Source of the DNA: Epiperipatus broadwayi
Taxonomy: Eukaryota; Onychophora; Udeonychophora; Euonychophora; Peripatidae
Direction of reading: 5' to 3'
Assembly: GCA_028023455.1 (NCBI GenBank)
Contig: JAQFVV010000021.1
Span: 4,740,853 to 4,804,852 of the forward strand
DNA length: 64,000 nt
Shown here: in pieces, positions 12,948-23,303 of the stretch
Layout of the letters: the number at the start of each line of letters is the position of its first letter
Position numbering within the stretch: the stretch's first letter is position 1
The notes under the pieces: generated by a model
Databases searched by the model: none
Seen by the model: the letters and a program-made list of their open reading frames with translations, nothing else
Told to the model about the DNA's origin: nothing
Translations under genes and position numbers: made by a program

Positions 12948-13166
12948 TAGGTTTTTATGCTGGGTTTGGGAACAGATAAATGGGATTTAGATATGAAGGC
13001 CATAGAGTTGACAAAGATTATGTTGTGGAAATGGAATGGAGCAGGATATGGGGATAATTAAGGTGGGGAATGGAAAGAGGCTAACAGGTTTCTCTGGACA
13101 TAGTTTCTGAGAGATTCCTGACTCCGTACAAGGAGAGGTCACAGTGCATCTTATCACATCAAGTTA
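12948..13166 (+). mobile_element. LINE 3'-end copy, serially joined (1)
   Basis: A 5'-truncated copy starts at the codons for VFMLGFGTDK and runs to the same 3' terminus (CACAGTGCATCTTATCACAT) as the preceding full tail. It is joined directly to that tail in the same orientation. Confidence 0.75.
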
Positions 13167-13625
13167 ATTTATGATAATAGCAAGGAAAGTAGTTTACTGT
13201 TTAAGGCTTGAACGGGATCTTTAGCAACAAATGAATAGACACATAAATGGGGAAAATGTGGGTGATTTACTCTGTAAGTGGTGTAAGGAAGGCATAGAAA
13301 ATATTAGGCATCTGTTAATTGAATGTAAATGTTTGAAAGCAGAAAGGGTACAAATAATGAAGTTGTGGAAGTATAAATATAAACAAAGTCATTATAAAGA
13401 AAATGGGTTATTGGTTTTTATGCTGTTTGGGAAAAGGTAAGGGGGATTTAGATATAAAGTCCATGGAATTGACAAAGATTATGTTGTGGAAATGGGATGG
13501 AGCAGGATATGGGAAAACTTAGGATGGGGAATAGAAAAGGAAGTTAAAGTGACTAACAGGTATCTGGGCATAGTTGCTGAGAGATTCCTGACTTCATATA
13601 AGGAGGTCACAGTGCATCACATCAA
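13167..13625 (+). mobile_element. LINE 3'-end copy, serially joined (2)
   Basis: A longer 5'-truncated copy begins at AGTTAATTTATGATAATAGC. It encodes CKWCKEGIENIRHLLIECKC, the best-preserved C-x2-C-x7-H-x4-C zinc motif of the family in this window, and ends in GTGCATCACATCA. A one-codon-scale frameshift truncates the protein at 13438. Confidence 0.75.
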
Positions 13626-13870
13626 CATTAAAATAGATTAGTAAATGCTATGTTTAATTGGATTATGTGGAGAGAACAATGAATACACAGCTAGAAAGGT
13701 GCATGATGTGCAAAGAAAGTATGTAAAAAATTTCTATACATTTTTATAAAAATAAAAAATGGAATAGAAAATATACTGCAGATTCATAATTATGAGAGGT
13801 AGGTAAAGAAGGTATAGATAAATGGATAAGAGAAAAAGAAGTAGACTTATTAATAAAAAATATATACACA
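13626..13870 (+). pseudogene. Diverged internal LINE fragment
   Basis: The translation contains MFNWIMWREQ and, later, KWIREKEVDLLIKN, which align loosely with the VFNWVMSKGQ region at 12210-12400 of the larger copy. Heavily decayed; low confidence. Confidence 0.35.
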
Positions 13871-14766
13871 ATATTAAAAAATATATATATTTCTACTCGT
13901 AGTATCGGACTGTAAGAGATAATGGTGGGGAGTCATATAAAGCACTTAAATTTCTTATAAACTTTCGAGCAATAAACCATTCCATTTTTTTTTAGTAGTA
14001 GTATAACAAGGTTTTAAAAAAAGAATGTTTAACTTGGCTAGAAGGTTCTTAGACATACTGCTTTAAGTCATGGAATTTAAGATGCAGCTCTTTTATTTCA
14101 TATATATATATAATATTCATGTTTATTTAGTATATATATTTCTTATTTTATTACAAATTACAAGCAGTTAATGCCCAAATGTGTTTACCGGTAATAGATT
14201 AGAAATAATATTCAAAATTTTACTGTGTTCAATAATTTACATTATTTGGACATGGGTTTTAAAGATGCGATTAAAAAAAATGGAGTTAAATAGTTTTAAG
14301 CAGTAAATAGTTTTGGCATATTTTTATTTTCGTCATTTTTAATGAATTACATCTAGTATATTTCAGAATTTTTCTAATTCCAAATTATACTGGTCTGATT
14401 TTTTATTTTTTTATTTTTTTAAATTTTAGTCATGCTTTTTATTTAAGAGTTACCATAAATAGGGTAATTATGAATTTAATATTAAAAATATTAATGAGAA
14501 TAGTTATACAGGTGGTCTTCAACTTTCTCTTCTTCTTTCATACCTAATTGGTTCCTGAAACATGTATGAAAGGCGAAATGTACGAAAGTAAAGCAATATT
14601 AAAAAAACATCAAAAAGTGTTTTCAAAATATTTATTTTTAATAAGTTGTATTAACACATATATAAATAACACTTTATTGATTAGTATCTCCTGGTTTTCT
14701 TTATAAATTTATCAAGAGATAGTTGAATTGTACTCCTCTTGGTACTTACGGATTAGACTGGATGAT
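13871..14766. other. AT-rich DNA, no recognised gene
   Basis: Low-complexity stretches. The segment near 14513-14590 (TCTTCAACTTTCTCTTCTTC, then ACGAAAGTAAAGCAATATT) has the look of a dispersed MITE, but no partner copy is present in the window. Confidence 0.4.
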
Positions 14767-15375
14767 GCTAAGGTTGATTATGGATAATTCCAGACAATAA
14801 AATTCATTATATACATCTGACATTAATGCAATAATTATATTTTTTTTAAAAAAAATTACACTTACTGTCAGATTTTTTAAAAATATATAACCTTGTCCAA
14901 TAATTAATTTATTAATAAAAAATTAATTAACGTTTAATTGCTTATGACACTTTTGTCTTTCAATTATAGCTAGATAAACAAAACTCCCCTTTTTTTAAAC
15001 ATTAAAACTTAACACTTCTCTCTTCCTCCACCTTTTCTCATTTTGTATGAATTTAATAAGAACTTTTTTTTTTCATTACAACTTTTTATTAAAATTTATA
15101 GAAAAATGAGAAAAGGTGGCAGGGGGGTTAAGTTTTAATATTTTTTAAAAGGAGGGTTTGTTTTCCTAGCAATAATTGAAAGACAAAATTGTCATAAGCA
15201 ATTAAATGTCAATTTATTTATTTTTTAATTAATACATGAATGGTTAGTCAGGATTATATATTTTCAAAAAAATCTGATATTAAATGTAATTTTTAAAAAT
15301 TTATATATAATTATTGCATTAATGTGATATATATATAATGAATTATCTGTAATCAATCTTGGTGCCCAGGCTTTG
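14767..15375. repeat. Large inverted repeat (foldback), arms about 250 bp
   Basis: The left arm (14767-15065) and right arm (15105-15375) are imperfect reverse complements. Examples are AATTGCTTATGACACTTTTG on the left and CAAAATTGTCATAAGCAATT on the right, and CCACCTTTTCTCATTTT against AAAATGAGAAAAGGTGG. The spacer is ~40 bp. No open frame. It is probably a non-autonomous foldback or MITE-type element; its superfamily cannot be told. Confidence 0.75.
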
Positions 15376-15829
15376 CTTTTTTTCTTGATAAAAAGTTCTG
15401 TAACATGCTGAGTCGTTTTCTATTGCCCTCATATGAAATAGCGAATTGTACAATTTGCACTTCGTGAAAATGAAGAAATGTTGTACTTCTTGAAAATGAA
15501 GGTTATACCTTTGCAAGCACTAGAAGAAATCAGTAAAAGTTTGTTATTTATTTATTTATTTGATTTGAGTTATCTATATACACTATAGCCGAATTATATA
15601 TGTGTGTGCATTTTTAATATTAACACAAATATTAAGTTATTACAGATATATTCTAACACATGGTTTAACGTTATATATTACAAAGTAGAATGTACAAAAG
15701 TCGAGAATCTTCTGTATAAAATAAAGACAATCTTATATCACAAGATTTCTGCTTACATCATACAGTTCAGCAACAAATTCTCCCCCCCCCCACATTTTTG
15801 CCATCTAATGTATGTTTTAGTAATCTATA

Positions 15830-15972
15830 GATTCCAGATGGTAGTTCTAATTAAATTTGTATCCAATATCTCCAGATTAGCTTTTATCTTTTGGATTTCA
15901 TCAGTGGGGAACTTTGGATTTTGTAACAATGCTCCCGGACTTTTAGGATCTAATGCATCTTTCCTCTAACAG
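15830..15972 (-). mobile_element. Very decayed copy of the hammerhead-bearing retroposon
   Basis: On the minus strand the order AGATCCTAAAAGTC, CCAAAGTTCCCCACTGATGA, AGATATTGGAT matches the 63.48-63.58 kb unit with many substitutions; GAAAC has become TAAAA. A 121-codon frame (15604-15969, plus strand) runs across it. Because the repeat supplies its last third, I do not regard that frame as a gene. Confidence 0.5.
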
Positions 15973-16234
15973 ACATTTTTCACTTCTTAAAAAATATCAA
16001 GCTAAACATAGATATAGAAGATTGGAAGAAACCTTAATGATACACACTGGAAAATTGAATTGTTTAATAAAATTGGAAGCAAAGAGTTAGAAAATTTTAC
16101 AAGTTGCAGAAAAAGAAAGAAATTAATGAGTATTTTCCAGAAGGTTTGTGAAGATAGTATATTAGATGTGATAATATGTTGAACTATGTCCATAATCTAT
16201 CAGTAAATGTTAAATTTAAAGGTGTAAGTTTGAC

Positions 16235-16385
16235 TCCTATACTAATATTGTGAAAAAAATGGAGAATTCTATTTGAAACATTGTGTAATTATTAACCTGT
16301 ATTGTCTATTTGTATGTTATTACTAACAAGCTGTTTGTATTTGAAAAATTTAAATAAAGTTTAAAATTTTCTATACATTCAACAT
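16235..16385 (+). mobile_element. 3' part of SINE family 3, diverged
   Basis: TTTGAAACATTGTGTAATTA and the terminal ATTTAAATAAAGTTTAAAAT resemble the 3' half of the elements at 44045-44140 and 51930-52010. The tRNA-like head is missing. Confidence 0.45.
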
Positions 16386-16399
16386 TTACTGGTGATATC

Positions 16400-16640
16400 A
16401 TACCATTACTACTTTCGTAAACACTTTATCAATACTCTTTATTTATATCAAAACTAACAGTTTCGACTGTCCTGCAATCATCATCAGATCTACAATATTC
16501 AAATATATAATTAATACACTTATACACATATTCATATACATAATTAAATACCCAAAATAAACAAAAATAAAATATACATTTTAACCTGACCATTACTGAT
16601 GATGATGGAAATAGTCCAACATATTATGACATCTAAAATT
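16400..16640. repeat. Unclassified dispersed repeat with GAAACTG hairpin motif
   Basis: On the minus strand, CTGATGATGATTGCAGGAC is followed by AGTCGAAACTGTTAG. Related modules lie at 33150-33190 (minus) and 33228-33262 (plus). A second shared block, GATGGAAATAGTCCAACATA, occurs here (near 16606) and at 44166. The class of element is unknown. Confidence 0.45.
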
Positions 16641-17261
16641 AAAGTGTTTTTAAGTATTAATATATGAATCCATGCCTGATTAGATTAATAAATAGTGATA
16701 GTATTTTTACTTATCCCGAACAAAATTAGTTTTTATTGATGGAACATTACAGAACATTAAGTGAAAGTTTTAAATAGTCATTGGAATGGAAGATATTAAT
16801 GCATATTGATACAAAATTAGAAACATACACACTAATGAAGAAAACCATTATAAGTATAAATTTAAATAAGTTTAGAGAACAAGCACTTCTATTTTAGGTA
16901 AAATTCAAACATATATTTCAAACACTGGAGCTATGTAAACAATCCTAAAATTTTAAATAACTTAATTCAATGAGTTGATTAAAACATCATGGAAATTCAA
17001 ATGTATTTTCTGGAAAAGAACTCCATTTAAAAATAAAACAAAAACTAATCATAAAATCATCATATTCAAGTGTTTGGCCCCTCTATCACCAGTAACAAAA
17101 AGATGTATCAAAATAAAATTATTTTTCAAGTAAATTCATGCTGATTTGACCAACTCAGATAAATCTGGGAGCTTTAACCACTAGCTAATGATAGCTAAAT
17201 GCCCATTTAATAATCGATAATAGATTATTATGGACTGAAGATTTGAAAGACAAATTCTAGG
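16641..17261. other. No recognised gene
   Basis: AT-rich sequence with no supported repeat match inside the window. Confidence 0.45.
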
Positions 17262-17290
17262 CTTTTTTATGATCACATGATCACCATTTC

Positions 17291-17470
17291 AAAATACAGC
17301 AAAACTCTCCATATAGTAGTGCCATCTTGTGCTAACAAGAGCAATCAATGGATGCCATTGATTGCTCTTGTTAGCACAAGATGGCACTACTATATGGAGA
17401 GTTTTGCTGTATTTTGAATTGTTTATAACAATTATTGTGCTAGTATGAGATAGTGATCATGTGATGTTTA
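17291..17470 (+). mobile_element. Hammerhead-family retroposon nested in another copy
   Basis: Flanked by a 14 bp direct repeat, ATGATCACCATTTC, at 17277-17290 and 17471-17484; both copies come from the older host element. The insert is a near-perfect palindrome (inverted arm 17291-17351, sense arm from about 17358) that continues past the palindrome to the 3' end GATCATGTGATGTTTA. Only the 3' ~160 bp of the unit is present, so the hammerhead itself is missing. Confidence 0.85.
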
Positions 17471-17537
17471 ATGATCACCATTTCTTATGCTTGCTCATAA
17501 CTGTTATTAAAACAGGCAAAACTCTCCATCCAAGACA

Positions 17538-17567
17538 CTGATGAAAGCTACAAGCTAGAAACTAGTC
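17538..17567 (+). ncRNA. Hammerhead-like core, subfamily 2
   Basis: CTGATGA, stem II AGC/GCT (A-U in place of the outer G-C in the 62 kb copies), GAAAC, TA, GTC. The upstream stem I strand is altered by a small deletion (CCAAGACA), so this copy is probably inactive. Confidence 0.55.
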
Positions 17568-18189
17568 TGAGGATATTGGATGAGTAGGCACTAGATAGGG
17601 ATTCCTTCTGGCATCCATTGATTACTCTGGCTTGCACTGAGTGGCACTATTGTATGGAGAGTTTTGCCTCTTTTTTATGATTTGAATAAATTTCCTGCCA
17701 AGCCTTCACTGAATTATAATGATATGAAATGAATACACGTTATTTTCTTATTGTTTTTTTCCCCACCTCAATCCAGTTAGTGATAAAAGAGTAAATGAAG
17801 TGCACTGTAATCATAATCTTAATTGGGAATTGCAATTCCAGGATGAGTTAACTCAACCAGAACAATACACTCAATTAGTTGCTATCCTCTCAACATAACT
17901 TATTCTAGTAGCTCAATATTTGAAGCTACTTCATAAAGTTGCTTTACAATGGCAGTTGTAACATGATGGTCCAAAATTCATCTTTCATCAGGCATCCAGA
18001 AGCATAATTGGACATCTTAGAGTATTTTTGCACTATCTGGTCCAGTATCACTCTATTGTATCCAATTCCATAAATATCCTTAAAAAAACTAAGTAACTTT
18101 TCGTATGAATTAGTTTATTTTTTTGCTACATCATTCCTACAGTAATGCATATGATGTTTTCAGCTTTAGTACTGGTCGTGAGCAATTAA

Positions 18190-18315
18190 CATAGTAGTCA
18201 TAGTCAAGTGGTAGGGTAAGAGCTAAAGGTTCCCTGATCAAAGTTCAGAAGTATTCAATCATCATGTAATCTCCTGAGCAATTAACCACTTGATTATCAA
18301 AGGAGGGGTGTATTA
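18190..18315 (+). mobile_element. tRNA-derived SINE, family 2, diverged
   Basis: AGTCAAGTGGTAGGG is A-box-like. The 3' part, ATGTAATCTCCTGAGCAATT, matches the other family-2 copies (28022, 27520, 36485 on plus; 32060 and 52545 on minus). Confidence 0.55.
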
Positions 18316-19017
18316 TTTGTAAGTACATTCATTTATGGGAGTGGTATGAACTTAAATACTGACAATCTCCTTATGAAGGAAAGGGTCTCCATCTTTGTGC
18401 AAGTTAAATTTATTCTTCATTAGCTTTATTTGGCTTACCTCTAATACTTAACAAATGACTGTTTTTTATCATTTCCTAATAAATCTTTTTGCAGTAGGAT
18501 TATATAATATATAGTCATTATTCTGGATTCATTACATTTGGTTACTGATCTTCTTAAGGAGCGAAACTGTGGATAATAACAAACCCTGTTATATATATGT
18601 TTAACATATATAAATTCCTGTGATACAATTTAATTTTTTAATTATACACATTTAAAATAATAATAATATAAAAAAATAGAACAATGCAATTACAAAATAA
18701 AAGCTACAATAATAAATTGAGAAAGAAAAATGTGTAAGATAAAATGACTGAGAAAAGACTCGTGGTACCTGACATGAAGATGGACATGCACTTAAAATTT
18801 GCAATTTGTTTATTTAATGTTTTTAAACTATATCTGAGAAATGTGATTCTGAGGATAAGAGAGAAGTTGTGTTGTAGTATAAAGGTTTTGAATTTCATTA
18901 TACCGATCAATAGATTTTGAATTCCCTTGCACCGATCAATGGAAATCTGAAAGTGTTTTTCTCTGAGAACAGAATTCAGATTATAAAATATCATGAAAAA
19001 TAAAAATTAATAAAATC
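18316..19017. other. No recognised gene
   Basis: Contains a minus-strand chance frame of 96 codons (18704-18994) with low-complexity hydrophobic sequence and no motif. Confidence 0.45.
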
Positions 19018-19025
19018 CATTATGC

Positions 19026-19433
19026 CAGTGTTTCCCAAAGTAGGATACGTGTACCCTTGGCGGTATGTGAAGAGCTTAATGGGGGTACATGCAGCACTGA
19101 ACTTTCACTGCATCTGGTGCAACAAGCAGTTTACTGTTTTTTATTACAAGCATCTAAAAATAACAAAAAACTTTTTTACTTACGAGTATTGTGTATGTGT
19201 AGTTTTGTATATGTAGCTGTGGTGTCGACAAGCACTTTGATTCTACATATTCCTCCAGTTTATGTCTCAGATAATGTGTTACATACAATACTCGTTCACA
19301 TACACATTGAAGTGTTACAGTGCCTGCATGCATATTTTTAGCTTTTTTATATGCAATTTTTTTGACGAGGGGTACTTAGTATTATGAAAATTATTAGAGA
19401 GGTACACAGGTGTTGAAAGTTTGGGAAACACTG
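19026..19433. mobile_element. Intact hAT-like MITE, 408 bp
   Basis: Terminal inverted repeats CAGTGTTTCCCAAA and TTTGGGAAACACTG are bounded by a perfect 8 bp TSD, CATTATGC, at 19018-19025 and 19434-19441. An 8 bp TSD with CAG/CTG-type termini is the signature of the hAT superfamily. The interior has subterminal GGTAC motifs in both orientations (TACGTGTACC, GGTACACAGG). It encodes no transposase; the overlapping short frames at 19022-19341 are chance. Confidence 0.92.
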
Positions 19434-19742
19434 CATTATGCTATTCTTTCATATAAATTATAATAAATAATAATAAAAAAATACAATAGTTATATAAATA
19501 TATACATATATTAAAAATAATTAGACATAAAAAGCCTTTTTCAGCATATGGTTTTGTGCCCTTTGCAAATGTTAATCATCTATTTTAATATTAATCAATT
19601 ATTGCATACATAACACCATCTAGTGTTCAATAATGAAAGTAAAATAATAACAAAACAAAACATCAATAAAATAGAATAAAATCTTCATATAGAGATCCAA
19701 TATAACTTCAAAGAATTGACTATATAATATATATATATATAT

Positions 19743-21405
19743 TGTGACGACCACGTAAAGTTGTCGCCACATACATTGGGAATAAGTTAGAAATAATGGA
19801 GTAATAAAAGTAGCTGTTAGTTTTTTTTTAAAAAAAAAAAGAAATCATAGAAGAAATTAAGTTTTACGGTCAAATAACTTTAAAATTTTGTAATAGTAAG
19901 AGAAGGGGAGGGGGGTGCATAAATAAAGAATGCTCTCGTTTCTCTCCTATAATTTAAATGCGCTTCTCTTAGTAAAAATGTATGTTAGCAAATTAAATAA
20001 AATGTCAAATACGAATGTAAAAAAAAGAAAGAAAGAATTGTAAACTTAAATAAAGAAATGTAATATGTAATATGTTAAAAGAAACAATATGGCCGTAGGT
20101 GTGAAAGTTTAATTAAAACTACGGTCAAGGAAATGATAACAACGAAAGTAATTGGGACTTACATTCCAACCGCAAATTAAATAAATCAAAAACTTGATGA
20201 TAAGGATTGGTTGGAGAGATAAAATATTAATTAAAAAATTCCAAAAGCAAGGAACAGAAAGACTTTAAGAAATTAAATAGTTATCTAGGGATTAGCAGTC
20301 GAGACGTTGTGGAAACAACAGCTCCAGAAGAGAAATGAAAGAAATGCGTGGCTAGTAGCGGTAAAGGGACATGGGTTCGCATCTAACCCGTCTCACCACT
20401 ATCTCACCATGTAAAATCGTGCCTGACCTGCTGGAGGGACTCGTCTGTAACTGGATAACCTAAAGGATCAAATTGCAAGCAGAAAGGAATAACCCCACGA
20501 ATGGAAGAATTGAATCGCGAGCTCATAGGAATACCCATGGGACCAGTACGAAAAGCCTAGGCAATATAATATAAGCATGCATGCATTGTTTTACTCTGTT
20601 CATGATCGAAATCTAAAAAAGAAAATAAAAGGAAACGGAACATTTGAAATAGAACTTTACATATAAGTCACTAAGAACTAAATTATGGGTTTATTTATAA
20701 GTTGTGAGTCTAGTCGTATTATTAGTTAAGAGTGTATTTAATCATATTATTATTTAAGAGTGTATTTAATCATATTATTATTTAAGAGTGTATTTAATCA
20801 TATTATTATGTATTTTTTTTTGTAATCTATTTTATTTATAAGAGTGAATGATTATTAAACATGTTATTATTAAATTTGTGTCATTGCTTTATCTTGCTAT
20901 CGCCAAGCTACGATAGAGGGGAAACCGTAAAGTGATTAAAGGAGGGCATACTAATTGGTTTTAAAATATTCATGTGCTGCTTGTCGTGCAAATTCCTGAG
21001 TCAAATAAATAGCAAGCGCTGGACGGTCTTAAGTTTGAATAACTTACTTTGTTCAGCAGCCGGGATTTCTTGATTAGGAAAAATAACGCCAAGGTAATAT
21101 GCACGTATTGCCTTGGGGTTCAATCAAGAGTACAGATATAGGGTTAAGCTTGTATCTGTATTAGATCTCTGCTTGCATTGTAACGGCGTGGTTAAGGAAC
21201 AACAAGTAATAGGAATCAAAGTGTCAAAATAAATGTATCGAAAGAGGTTATCTAAAAGGAAATATAATTAACGAGTATAAATAAATGAAATAATCCGAAT
21301 AAATATATGAAATATTCACAAAATAAATAGTCAACTGCTTAAATATAATAATTGAAGAGATTCCAAAAAAGGGTAATCAACCGGAGAACCACGTTTCCGT
21401 TATAA
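19743..21405 (+). repeat. 5' LTR
   Basis: Begins TGTGACGACCACG and ends CCGTTATAA. Contains a ~31 bp internal tandem repeat (TTAAGAGTGTATTTAATCAT, three copies, 20720-20810). Compared with the 3' LTR I count about 19 substitutions and a few small indels by eye, near 1% divergence; 18 of the 19 are transitions. Confidence 0.9.
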
Positions 21406-21406
21406 T

Positions 21407-21426
21407 TGGGGGCCAAGTCCGGGATC
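21407..21426 (+). promoter_or_regulatory. Candidate primer-binding site
   Basis: TGGGGGCCAAGTCCGGGATC starts one base after the 5' LTR. A TGG start directly after the LTR is the usual position and form of a tRNA primer-binding site. I cannot name the tRNA without a comparison set. Confidence 0.6.
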
Positions 21427-21834
21427 TTGTCACATTTACAAGTCCAGCACATTTGAATTCGAGTAAACAAAATTAATAGTTTAACAAATAATTAATAAAC
21501 AAATCAAAAATAACTTGGTGGTAGATAAAAAAAAAAATAAATAAATAAAATAAGTAATAGCGTGTCAAGGGAGAGAAAAGAACGTAAGATAACGTGGGAA
21601 GTTAGGTTATAGATTGGAGTCAGTTGTGTAGGGGTCTTTAAGGCAGGCGTGGGTGAGTGATGATTAGTGAGTGGGATGAGGGATCGAACAAACGTACCTC
21701 GTGGGTGAAATAATATAGAGTCAAATAATCTTATAAGAAGTTTAGAATAACAAACAGTAGAGTAAAATATATAAGTAATTAATTAGCGTGCGTGTGTGTT
21801 AAATAACTTGATGCTCACGAGATCACGAACGAAA

Positions 21835-21918
21835 ATGGACGCACAAGAAGGCAAAGGAGGAAAACCCTCCGAAGAGCAAATGGAACTGTCTGGAGAATTA
21901 GTTAATGAAGGGAAATAG
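21835..21918 (+). other. Short upstream frame before gag
   Basis: An ATG at 21835 opens 27 codons (MDAQEGKGGKPSEEQMELSG...) in a different frame from gag and stops 14 bases before the gag ATG. Its acidic, polar content resembles gag N-termini. It may be a regulatory upstream frame or the original N-terminus displaced by a frameshift. Confidence 0.4.
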
Positions 21919-21932
21919 AAGTTAGTGAGAGA

Positions 21933-23303
21933 ATGGAGACAGCGGTGGATCACGAACATCAAATAGAAAACCCCATGATAATGGATATGTTCACGAAAAT
22001 AATAGAAGGCCAGCAAAGATTGATTATAGAAATGAGGGGAAGGGGTGAGAGAAATAGTAGGAGGATAGAGGAGTTGGACGAACGAATAAGAGAGGATTTT
22101 AGAAAAAAATTTGAAGAAGTGGACAAGAAGCATGAACAAACCTCATATCAAATGAAGGTCACAAATGAAAGGATGTATCACCAGGAGGAATTAATGGAGA
22201 AGATGAAGCAGCACATTCTGGAAAAATGGGATAAAGTCAAACACAGCGGGGTATTAAAAGTAAAGGATGAGATAGAGTATGTGAAGAATAAGCTGGAAAC
22301 GTTAAGTCAAGCAGTAGAAGATTTGAAAACGGAACAATATGATAAATTAGAGGCTATAGCGGATGAAAATGGGAAAATCATAGAAAATATGAGAATAGGC
22401 ATTAATCAATTAGCAGGAACAGTGGAGAAGATAGAAGTAAAGGTGGGGGAAAGGAAGAATATGATAGAAGTAGCCAAGATCAATAATAAAGAGCAGAGAG
22501 GCGTGAGAGAATGCAACCCTATGAATCTTGCTACAGTGAACCAGTTTTTAAAAATTCGCATCTTCTCCGGGTATGTCGGGGAAAGCCCAAGAGAGCACCT
22601 TAGTAGCCTAGAGAGATATTTCGCGGTAAACCAGCTGAGTGACGAGGCCATGATCGCCATTGCGTGTAGTCATATACAAGGTGCCGCACAGTCTTGGTTG
22701 GATTCGTTATTTAACAAACCAGACACGTTTATGGAGTACAAAGAGGCTTTGCTCGCCAGCTACTGGAGTGAGGATCATCAGGAAAATATTTTACATCGGA
22801 CAACACAAGACAAATGGAGACCAGGGGAGCCATTCACACAATTTTTCCGTCACCAAGTGGCGAAATTACGAGCGCTAACAGCCCATCCTTTGTCAGAGCG
22901 ACAAATTATTCAAATAACAAGGCACAATTTTCCTCATAATGTAGAACAGATGCTGATAGGCACTGAAAGGAAGACTGTCGAGCAGGTGGCCGAGCTGTTG
23001 AATGCGTTTGACAGCGTTAGGCCTAATTACAAGGCGGAGGATCGGGGATTTAAACCCCAGCCTAACGATCCGCACATAGAGAGGATGCAATACAATCCTC
23101 ATCGAGACTATTGGGAAGGAAACAAGGCACCTCCTGATAGAGCAGAAAGGTCAGAAATGCCCGAACAGACCGGAAGTTCAGACTTCAAGTATCCGTATGA
23201 ACCAGCCGACTCTAAAGGACAATGGAACAGTGACCCAGGTCCGAGCGCGAGTGGATATCAATATAGCAAAAGGAAGGATAAAAAACCGCCAGACAAAACC
23301 TAA
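21933..23303 (+). CDS. gag: Gag-like protein of LTR retrotransposon (456 aa)
   Basis: Structural protein expected to package element RNA into particles. Residues ~25-175 are heptad-rich and highly charged (for example EEVDKKHEQTSYQMK and ENMRIGINQLAGTVEK), indicating a long coiled coil. Residues ~195-330 resemble the retrotransposon gag domain of Ty3-type elements: HLSSLERYFAVNQLSDEAM, IQGAAQSWLDSL, then EPFTQFFRHQVAKLRAL. The C-terminal ~110 residues are Pro/Ser/Lys-rich and hydrophilic. There is no C-x2-C-x4-H-x4-C zinc knuckle. The ATG at 21933 is chosen because the same frame has a stop at 21906-21908. The frame is intact, which for a repeat suggests recent or continuing selection. No pol frame follows. 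Confidence 0.85.
   Translation: METAVDHEHQIENPMIMDMFTKIIEGQQRLIIEMRGRGERNSRRIEELDERIREDFRKKFEEVDKKHEQTSYQMKVTNERMYHQEELMEKMKQHILEKWDKVKHSGVLKVKDEIEYVKNKLETLSQAVEDLKTEQYDKLEAIADENGKIIENMRIGINQLAGTVEKIEVKVGERKNMIEVAKINNKEQRGVRECNPMNLATVNQFLKIRIFSGYVGESPREHLSSLERYFAVNQLSDEAMIAIACSHIQGAAQSWLDSLFNKPDTFMEYKEALLASYWSEDHQENILHRTTQDKWRPGEPFTQFFRHQVAKLRALTAHPLSERQIIQITRHNFPHNVEQMLIGTERKTVEQVAELLNAFDSVRPNYKAEDRGFKPQPNDPHIERMQYNPHRDYWEGNKAPPDRAERSEMPEQTGSSDFKYPYEPADSKGQWNSDPGPSASGYQYSKRKDKKPPDKT

Larger units (their letters stand above)
17274..17669 (-). mobile_element. Hammerhead-bearing retroposon, subfamily 2, with nested insertion
   Basis: Flanked by a 12 bp direct repeat, CTTTTTTATGAT, at 17262-17273 and 17670-17681. 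Read on the minus strand it consists of an inverted unit followed by a short sense segment ending GGTGATCATGTG, the family's fixed 3' end. The inverted unit carries on the plus strand a hammerhead-like core (CTGATGA at 17538, GAAAC at 17558, GTC at 17565). The element is interrupted by a second, related insertion at 17291-17470. It has no protein-coding capacity; movement must rely on enzymes supplied by another element. Confidence 0.8.

Noticed and set aside
15604-15969. 121-codon plus-strand frame as a gene
   Set aside because: Its last third overlaps a decayed hammerhead-family copy on the other strand, the rest is low-complexity, and no motif is visible.
16440-16500. Hammerhead ribozyme on the minus strand
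   Set aside because: CTGATGA and GAAAC are present, but an extra base precedes stem II and no stem I pairing or good cleavage site was found.
18704-18994. 96-codon minus-strand frame
   Set aside because: Low-complexity hydrophobic sequence in AT-rich DNA, with no motif or neighbour that supports a gene.
21783-22139. 118-codon minus-strand frame
   Set aside because: Lies antisense to the Gag coding region and has no motif; a shadow of gag.
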